A stretch of DNA of 27,839 nucleotides from an uncultured Thermoguttaceae bacterium. GTDB taxonomy: Bacteria; Planctomycetota; Planctomycetia; Pirellulales; Thermoguttaceae. This document shows positions 23,648 through 27,839 of this stretch, piece by piece. The translations under genes and the position numbers were made by a program. Under the pieces are notes generated by a model. That model ran no database searches, was not told the origin of the DNA, and was given only the letters and a program-made list of their open reading frames with translations. Where the stretch lies: the NCBI GenBank assembly GCA_934725735.1, contig CAKVCP010000016.1, positions 1-27,839 on the forward strand, read 5' to 3'. The stretch's first letter is position 1; each line of letters begins with the position of its first letter.

Positions 23648-24529
23648 ATGAAACGACGATATTTTGCGCGATTCGCGTCTGCGGCGGTCCTTGTCTCGAC
23701 GCTCGCGACCGGCGTCTTTGCGGCGGACGACAACGTTCCCGAAACGGTCAAAACGACCGACGGACGCGTCCTCAAACTGACATGGAACGACGAATTCAAC
23801 GGCGAAGGACTCCCCGATTCCTCCAAATGGAGCTACGAAGTCGGCTATGTCCGCAATAACGAAGCGCAGTATTATACGGACGCGCGGCTCGACAATATCT
23901 TCCAGAAGGACGGGCTCCTGACGATTCGCACCCTCAAAGAAGATTACGATATCAAAGGTAAGCCGAACAACAAGGGTCGCGAGAAGGCGGAGTACACCTC
24001 CGCGGCGATCGAGACGCTCGGCAAAGCGAGCTGGCAGTACGGTCGCGTCGAAGTCCGCGCCAAACTCCCTAGCGGGGTCGGCATTTGGCCCGCGATCTGG
24101 ATGATGGGAGACAATATCACGAAAGTCGGTTGGCCGACGTGCGGCGAAATCGATATAATGGAGTATGTCGGTCACACGCCGCGCACGTCTCACGCGACGA
24201 TCCACATGCACCGCAAAGGCGCGGAACGGTGGAAGAACGTCAGCCGCGGCAACGCGCTGAAGTTTGAAAAAGAAGGGGAAGCGCCGGAAGAACGCTTCTG
24301 CGTCTACGCGCTCGAATGGACCAAAGATTACCTCAAGCTCTTCGTCGACGACGCGCTCGCGCTCGATTTCCAGCGCAGCGAAGAAGCGTCGAAGACCGAA
24401 GAATGGCCCTTCGACCAGAAGTGCTTCATGATCCTCAACACGGCGATCGGCGGTTCCTGGGGCGGCAAGATCGCGCCCGAGACGTGCCCCGCCGAGTTCC
24501 AGATCGACTACGTGCGCGTCTACCAATGA
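23648..24529 (+). CDS. Secreted GH16 beta-glucanase, copy 3
   Basis: The 293-residue paralogue has a signal peptide (MKRRYFARFASAAVL, FAA near 24-26) and a GH16 domain with Glu167, Asp169 and Glu172. It is closest to copy 2 in the NGEGLPD, KGREKAEYTSAAIETLGKASWQ and PAEFxIDYVRVYQ blocks but shares WMMGDNI with copy 1. That mosaic pattern may reflect gene conversion. The gap from copy 2 is 72 bases and holds a small CGGGC/GCCCG hairpin (23619-23632) just before the RBS GAAAGG. A terminator follows at 24563-24595, making this the last gene of the cluster. Confidence 0.92.
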   Translation: MKRRYFARFASAAVLVSTLATGVFAADDNVPETVKTTDGRVLKLTWNDEFNGEGLPDSSKWSYEVGYVRNNEAQYYTDARLDNIFQKDGLLTIRTLKEDYDIKGKPNNKGREKAEYTSAAIETLGKASWQYGRVEVRAKLPSGVGIWPAIWMMGDNITKVGWPTCGEIDIMEYVGHTPRTSHATIHMHRKGAERWKNVSRGNALKFEKEGEAPEERFCVYALEWTKDYLKLFVDDALALDFQRSEEASKTEEWPFDQKCFMILNTAIGGSWGGKIAPETCPAEFQIDYVRVYQ

Positions 24530-24562
24530 TCGCGCGTTCTCTATCCAGCGCCCAACCGATCG

Positions 24563-24595
24563 AACGACGTCGTCAACGCGGCGTCGTTTTTTTCG
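24563..24595 (+). terminator. Terminator after the GH16 cluster
   Basis: AACGACG (24563-24569) pairs with CGTCGTT (24582-24588), followed by a T7 run that overlaps the stem end. Confidence 0.75.
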
Positions 24596-24710
24596 CCCCT
24601 CTTATCCACTCTTTCCAATCGAAGCGCTCCGGCGCTAATCGTTGATATTCCCCAACGTTCCGACGCGCTCCTAAACGCGAAAAAACGCGGCGCCTCTTTC
24701 CCCCCGCGCG

Positions 24711-24740
24711 TCTCTCTCCTCCTCTCTCCTCCTCTCTCCT
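24711..24740. repeat. Short tandem repeat, three 10-bp units
   Basis: Three consecutive units of (C/T)CTCTCTCCT lie between the two terminators. It is a polypyrimidine tract with no evident function and may vary in copy number by slippage. Confidence 0.7.
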
Positions 24741-24747
24741 TACTCCC

Positions 24748-24797
24748 CAAAAAAGAATCCCCCGCGATCGTTCGAAAATCGCGAGGGATTCTTTCTA
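24748..24797. terminator. Terminator of the HzsA-related gene, possibly bidirectional
   Basis: A 17-bp stem with a single mismatch pairs 24752-24768 with 24778-24794. The minus strand continues with a T-run into TTTTTTGGGG. It lies about 30 bases after the minus-strand stop codon. Confidence 0.88.
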
Positions 24798-24826
24798 TTC
24801 CTTGCCGCGCTTAGGGTGCGCGGGGC

Positions 24827-27800
24827 TCATTCTTCGACGGAGGTTCCCCAGAACTCGATCTCGGAGACGCCGGCCCACTTGAGGGGGCGCTTCGCCTTGA
24901 GATTCGTGAGTTTGACGCTCGTGACGCGCTTCTTGTCGAAGGTAAAGGTCTGGGGCTCGGCGGTCTCCTCGAAGGTCACGTCGAGGGTCGAACCGTCGGA
25001 GAAGACGAGGGTTCCGCTCTCCCAGACGTCGTCGTGGGGGAAGTCGGCGCGGAGATAGACGACGCACTTGTCAATCTCGACTTCGCAGCCGAAATCGACG
25101 TTGAGCCACAGATCCGTGCGCAGATTTGGGCCCCACGACGGGAAGTCGGGCCCGTGGCCGCGATTCTCCGTCTTGCCGTCGATTACGTTCTTCGCGGCGA
25201 ATTCGTCGAGATACGCGTATTCGCTATTCGACGTCGCGTGCGGGAAGATTTGCGCGTCGTAATCGTCCGCCTGCGCGTCGCGCGGATTGAGCGCGAGGTT
25301 GCGGTAGACGTTGAGCTTACCCTGTCGTCGCGCGACCGACGTCTTGCGCCCGACGCCGAAGGAGGAGAAGAAGAGGTCGCGATCTTCCATCCCGCCGAAC
25401 CAGACGCAGCGCGAATCGTCGCCGACCGAAGGATCGTTCTTCTCGTCCGCGATCCTTTTGAGTTCCATATGGAAGGCGTCGAGTTCGTCGTTCATGAGGC
25501 GTTTCGTCCAGTAGTAGGCGTAACGCGCTCTCTCCTCGCGGTTCCAGTTGTTGTCTTCGAGGTAGTCTCCGCAATACGGCACGAGGAGATCGATCCATAG
25601 CGCGAGGCGCTTGACCGAAGCTTCGTCGATCTTCACGCTGCAGTGGTTCTCGTCCTGACCGCCGTATTGACCGTCGGGACTGCGGAACATCGTAATGAGC
25701 TTGCTCTTGAACGCGCCTTCTTTATAGGGAGGCAGGAGCTCGGGGCCCTCTTGAATTCCGAGCCAGTCGATCCAGGGGCCTTCGTGGTTTCCGTAGTTCG
25801 TCAGATTCAGGTACGCTTCGCTGAAGCGGCGTCCGGAGCGGTTGTTCTCGTCGATTCCCCTTGGGGTCTGCGATTCGTTCCCTAAGAGGGAGAAAGGAGC
25901 GCCCTCGTCGCCGGTGTGGCACGAAACGCAATACGCGTCGAGGATCGGCTGAATATCGCGCGGGAAACTGAAGCCCGCGTTCTGATAGGCGCCTTTGCCG
26001 GGATTCAAGACGGGCCGGAGTTGCGCGACGCCTTTTTTGAGGGCGATCGTCGTCGCGCCGTCGTTAGCGACCGCATTGGCGATCACAGAGCCCTTCGGTT
26101 CATGGCAGCCGACGCAGGCGAAAGTCTCGCCCGGCTGGAGAGTCGACCAGCTGCGCATCGTCTGCACGACGTCGCCGTTGGCGTCGAGGAGCTGGAAGTA
26201 GACGGGGGTTCGCGCGGGAACTTCGAAATAGGCGGATCCGTCCTCTTCGACGGGAACTTCTCCCAAGACGTGTTTGACGTCCCACGACCCGTTCGTGACC
26301 GCGGGCGGCATCGAACTCAGAGCGCCCCCCGCGGGCCCGCCGTTTCCGTTGCCGCGAATATCGGAGACGCGGAATTCAAGGGCGACGACGCGAAGCGCCT
26401 TGACGACGCCGCGTTCGATACCTTTAAGGCCCGGCCCTTCGTAAACGTCTTGCACGTAATATTTTCCCGTCGTTTTGTTCAGATCGACTTGCGACGGACG
26501 TATGACGGGCTTGTCGCGCTCGGCGAGTAGGATCGGCTGTCCGCAACTGATAGCGGGATCGTAGGCGAGAAGTTCGCGGTCGCCGTCGTAGTTGAACCAG
26601 TATATCCCGAAGGGAATGTGGTAATTCCACGCGTTCATGCTCCCTTGATTAGGGGTGTACGCGCACAGAAGGGTCGATTCGTCAAGGGGCAAGGGATACG
26701 CGAACAACTCGTCTGCCTGACCGTATTGATCGATCTTGTCGGCAGGGGTCTCGCGAATCGGAGCGACTAAGACGCATCCTTCGTTCTCCTGGTTTCCGTT
26801 GGCGCGGTCGATGAGGAGCAACTTTCCGTGCTGATACGTGTGATGTCCTCCGGCGATCGCCAAAACGCGGTCGGAACCGGGAACGCCGCGAGCGTGCATG
26901 ATCGTCGTTGGGAAGTACGAGTTGTTTCCGTAAAATTCAGTCTGCGCCGTGCCGTCGGGATACATCTGGAAGAGGGGCTGAGGATAGATTTGCCCGCGGT
27001 CGTTGTAGTCCCAGCGCGTGTAGACGACGCGTCCGTCGTCGAGAAGCTTCGGATAATTGACGGTGACTTGGTCGAAGGAGAGTCGACGCATGAACCGGCC
27101 CTGAGCGTCGCAGGTGTAGAAGTTCGAGACTTCGGTGCGCCAGCAGTCGGTAATCTGCGTGCATCGGGTCGACCCGAAGAGGAGATCGCCGTTGGGGAGG
27201 TAGACCGGCTCGATATCGGCGACGCCCTTTCCCGAGGTAATCTGCCGCGTCTTCTTAGAATTGACGTCGTATTCGTAGAGGTGAAAATCGTCCTTGTCTA
27301 AGTCGTCGCGCATGGAGAAGAGGACGCGGTCGCCGTCCCATGAGACGTCGGGATCGCGCAGTGTTCCGCGGGGGGTCTCGACAAGGATTTCGTTGCGGAT
27401 CGAACCGTCGGGCGCAAAATCGGCGCGGATAAGCTGACCGCCGGGCTGGCGATTGCAACTGTAGTCCTTGTACCATTCGTCGGTGACGTCCTCAGTGTAG
27501 GCGTAATGACTCGCGCCGATGACGTAGTGCTTCGTATAGACGAAGGAGGGAGCCATTTCTGCGACGTCGGCGAGTCGTCGCGCGCGGCGAACGCGGCAAA
27601 TGTCGAAATAGAGCTCGCGCCAAAGCGGATCGACGGCGGGCTTATTATCCGCGACGAGCTCTTCGAAGCGGCTTCGGAGCGCCTCGACGCCTTCGGTCGA
27701 GGCGTCGACTTTCGCGCCGGCGTATTCCGGGGCGTTCGCGTCGAGGGACGCGGCGTAGGGGGACTCTTCGCCGTACGAGTCGGCGTTTTCATCGGTTTCC

Positions 27801-27838
27801 AGCCTTTTGAGAATCGCGTCGATTACGACGATTTCCGC
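24827..27838 (-). CDS. HzsA-related c-type cytochrome with discoidin-like C-terminus, 5'-truncated
   Basis: The minus-strand frame is open from the window edge; the first ATG inside is at 27556. The 94 codons before it carry typical sequence (PLWRELYFDICRVRRARRLA leading into KHYVIGASHYAY), so the true start lies outside. At least 1003 residues are visible. The N-terminal part has TolB/PD40-like propeller repeats (RDPDVSWDGDRVLFSMRDD, DIEPVYLPNGDLLFGSTRC). Two c-haem motifs follow: CVGCH (26116-26102) and CVSCH (25930-25916). The last 150 residues resemble an F5/8-type binding domain. The order matches proteins annotated as hydrazine synthase alpha-subunit-related in non-anammox planctomycetes. 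Their reaction is unknown, and no hzsB, hzsC or hao is visible. It should be exported because of the haems. Confidence 0.82.
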   Translation of the reverse strand, partial: AEIVVIDAILKRLETDENADSYGEESPYAASLDANAPEYAGAKVDASTEGVEALRSRFEELVADNKPAVDPLWRELYFDICRVRRARRLADVAEMAPSFVYTKHYVIGASHYAYTEDVTDEWYKDYSCNRQPGGQLIRADFAPDGSIRNEILVETPRGTLRDPDVSWDGDRVLFSMRDDLDKDDFHLYEYDVNSKKTRQITSGKGVADIEPVYLPNGDLLFGSTRCTQITDCWRTEVSNFYTCDAQGRFMRRLSFDQVTVNYPKLLDDGRVVYTRWDYNDRGQIYPQPLFQMYPDGTAQTEFYGNNSYFPTTIMHARGVPGSDRVLAIAGGHHTYQHGKLLLIDRANGNQENEGCVLVAPIRETPADKIDQYGQADELFAYPLPLDESTLLCAYTPNQGSMNAWNYHIPFGIYWFNYDGDRELLAYDPAISCGQPILLAERDKPVIRPSQVDLNKTTGKYYVQDVYEGPGLKGIERGVVKALRVVALEFRVSDIRGNGNGGPAGGALSSMPPAVTNGSWDVKHVLGEVPVEEDGSAYFEVPARTPVYFQLLDANGDVVQTMRSWSTLQPGETFACVGCHEPKGSVIANAVANDGATTIALKKGVAQLRPVLNPGKGAYQNAGFSFPRDIQPILDAYCVSCHTGDEGAPFSLLGNESQTPRGIDENNRSGRRFSEAYLNLTNYGNHEGPWIDWLGIQEGPELLPPYKEGAFKSKLITMFRSPDGQYGGQDENHCSVKIDEASVKRLALWIDLLVPYCGDYLEDNNWNREERARYAYYWTKRLMNDELDAFHMELKRIADEKNDPSVGDDSRCVWFGGMEDRDLFFSSFGVGRKTSVARRQGKLNVYRNLALNPRDAQADDYDAQIFPHATSNSEYAYLDEFAAKNVIDGKTENRGHGPDFPSWGPNLRTDLWLNVDFGCEVEIDKCVVYLRADFPHDDVWESGTLVFSDGSTLDVTFEETAEPQTFTFDKKRVTSVKLTNLKAKRPLKWAGVSEIEFWGTSVEE

Positions 27839-27839
27839 C

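Noticed and set aside
22997..24526. 509-codon minus-strand frame across GH16 copies 2 and 3
   Set aside because: Antisense of two clear GH16 genes; it repeats twice because the genes are duplicated, with no plausible protein features.
1..27839. CRISPR arrays, insertion sequences, tRNA or rRNA genes
   Set aside because: No regularly spaced repeats, transposase-like proteins, cloverleaf sequences or rRNA segments were recognised in any gap.

Overview
The window looks like chromosomal DNA of a planctomycete, probably a Pirellulales-type lineage and perhaps from an animal gut or another polysaccharide-rich habitat. The basis is gene content: a HzsA-related cytochrome c with a discoidin-like C-terminus, a large single-pass Ser/Thr kinase, a solo ExbD, a planctomycete-style degenerate alpha/beta-hydrolase and secreted GH16 enzymes. 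The coding DNA is rich in GCG/TCG/GAC codons. The taxonomic call is inference; no rRNA or tRNA is present in the window.

Left part (1-8.9 kb) is mostly housekeeping. It holds a 5'-truncated DUF5662 gene, a YkgJ-type cysteine-cluster protein, a secreted hydrolase-fold pseudoenzyme downstream of homoserine dehydrogenase (hom), a divergent RlmM-like rRNA 2'-O-methyltransferase whose real start is a GTG, ribose-phosphate pyrophosphokinase (prs), porphobilinogen synthase (hemB) and a BASS-family transporter. Convergent pairs are separated by clear bidirectional terminators.

Middle part (8.9-12.1 kb) is the most unusual stretch. A short unrecognised protein gene has an excellent promoter and a leader carrying a 24-bp near-perfect palindrome. 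Upstream lies about 1.2 kb of AT-richer DNA. On the same strand this DNA contains at least two decayed sequences resembling the small protein, with stops and frameshifts, plus its own terminator. A CLC transporter resembling the CLC-F (fluoride) clade follows.

Right part (12.2-27.8 kb) starts with a divergent URO-D-fold protein lacking the usual metal motif, then an isolated rpsL-rpsG unit with a promoter, a structured leader and its own terminator. Next come an exbD-kinase operon on the minus strand with an extended -10 promoter, a sigma-70 family factor, cytidylate kinase (cmk), and three tandem GH16 beta-glucanase paralogues closely following cmk. The last gene is a HzsA-related c-type cytochrome that runs off the right end.

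Four well-formed promoters (TTGACC-16-TATGAT, TTGACG-16-TAGAAT, TTGACT-17-TATAAT, TTGAAT-17-TAGAAT) and one extended -10 promoter show that this organism uses a conventional sigma-70 consensus.
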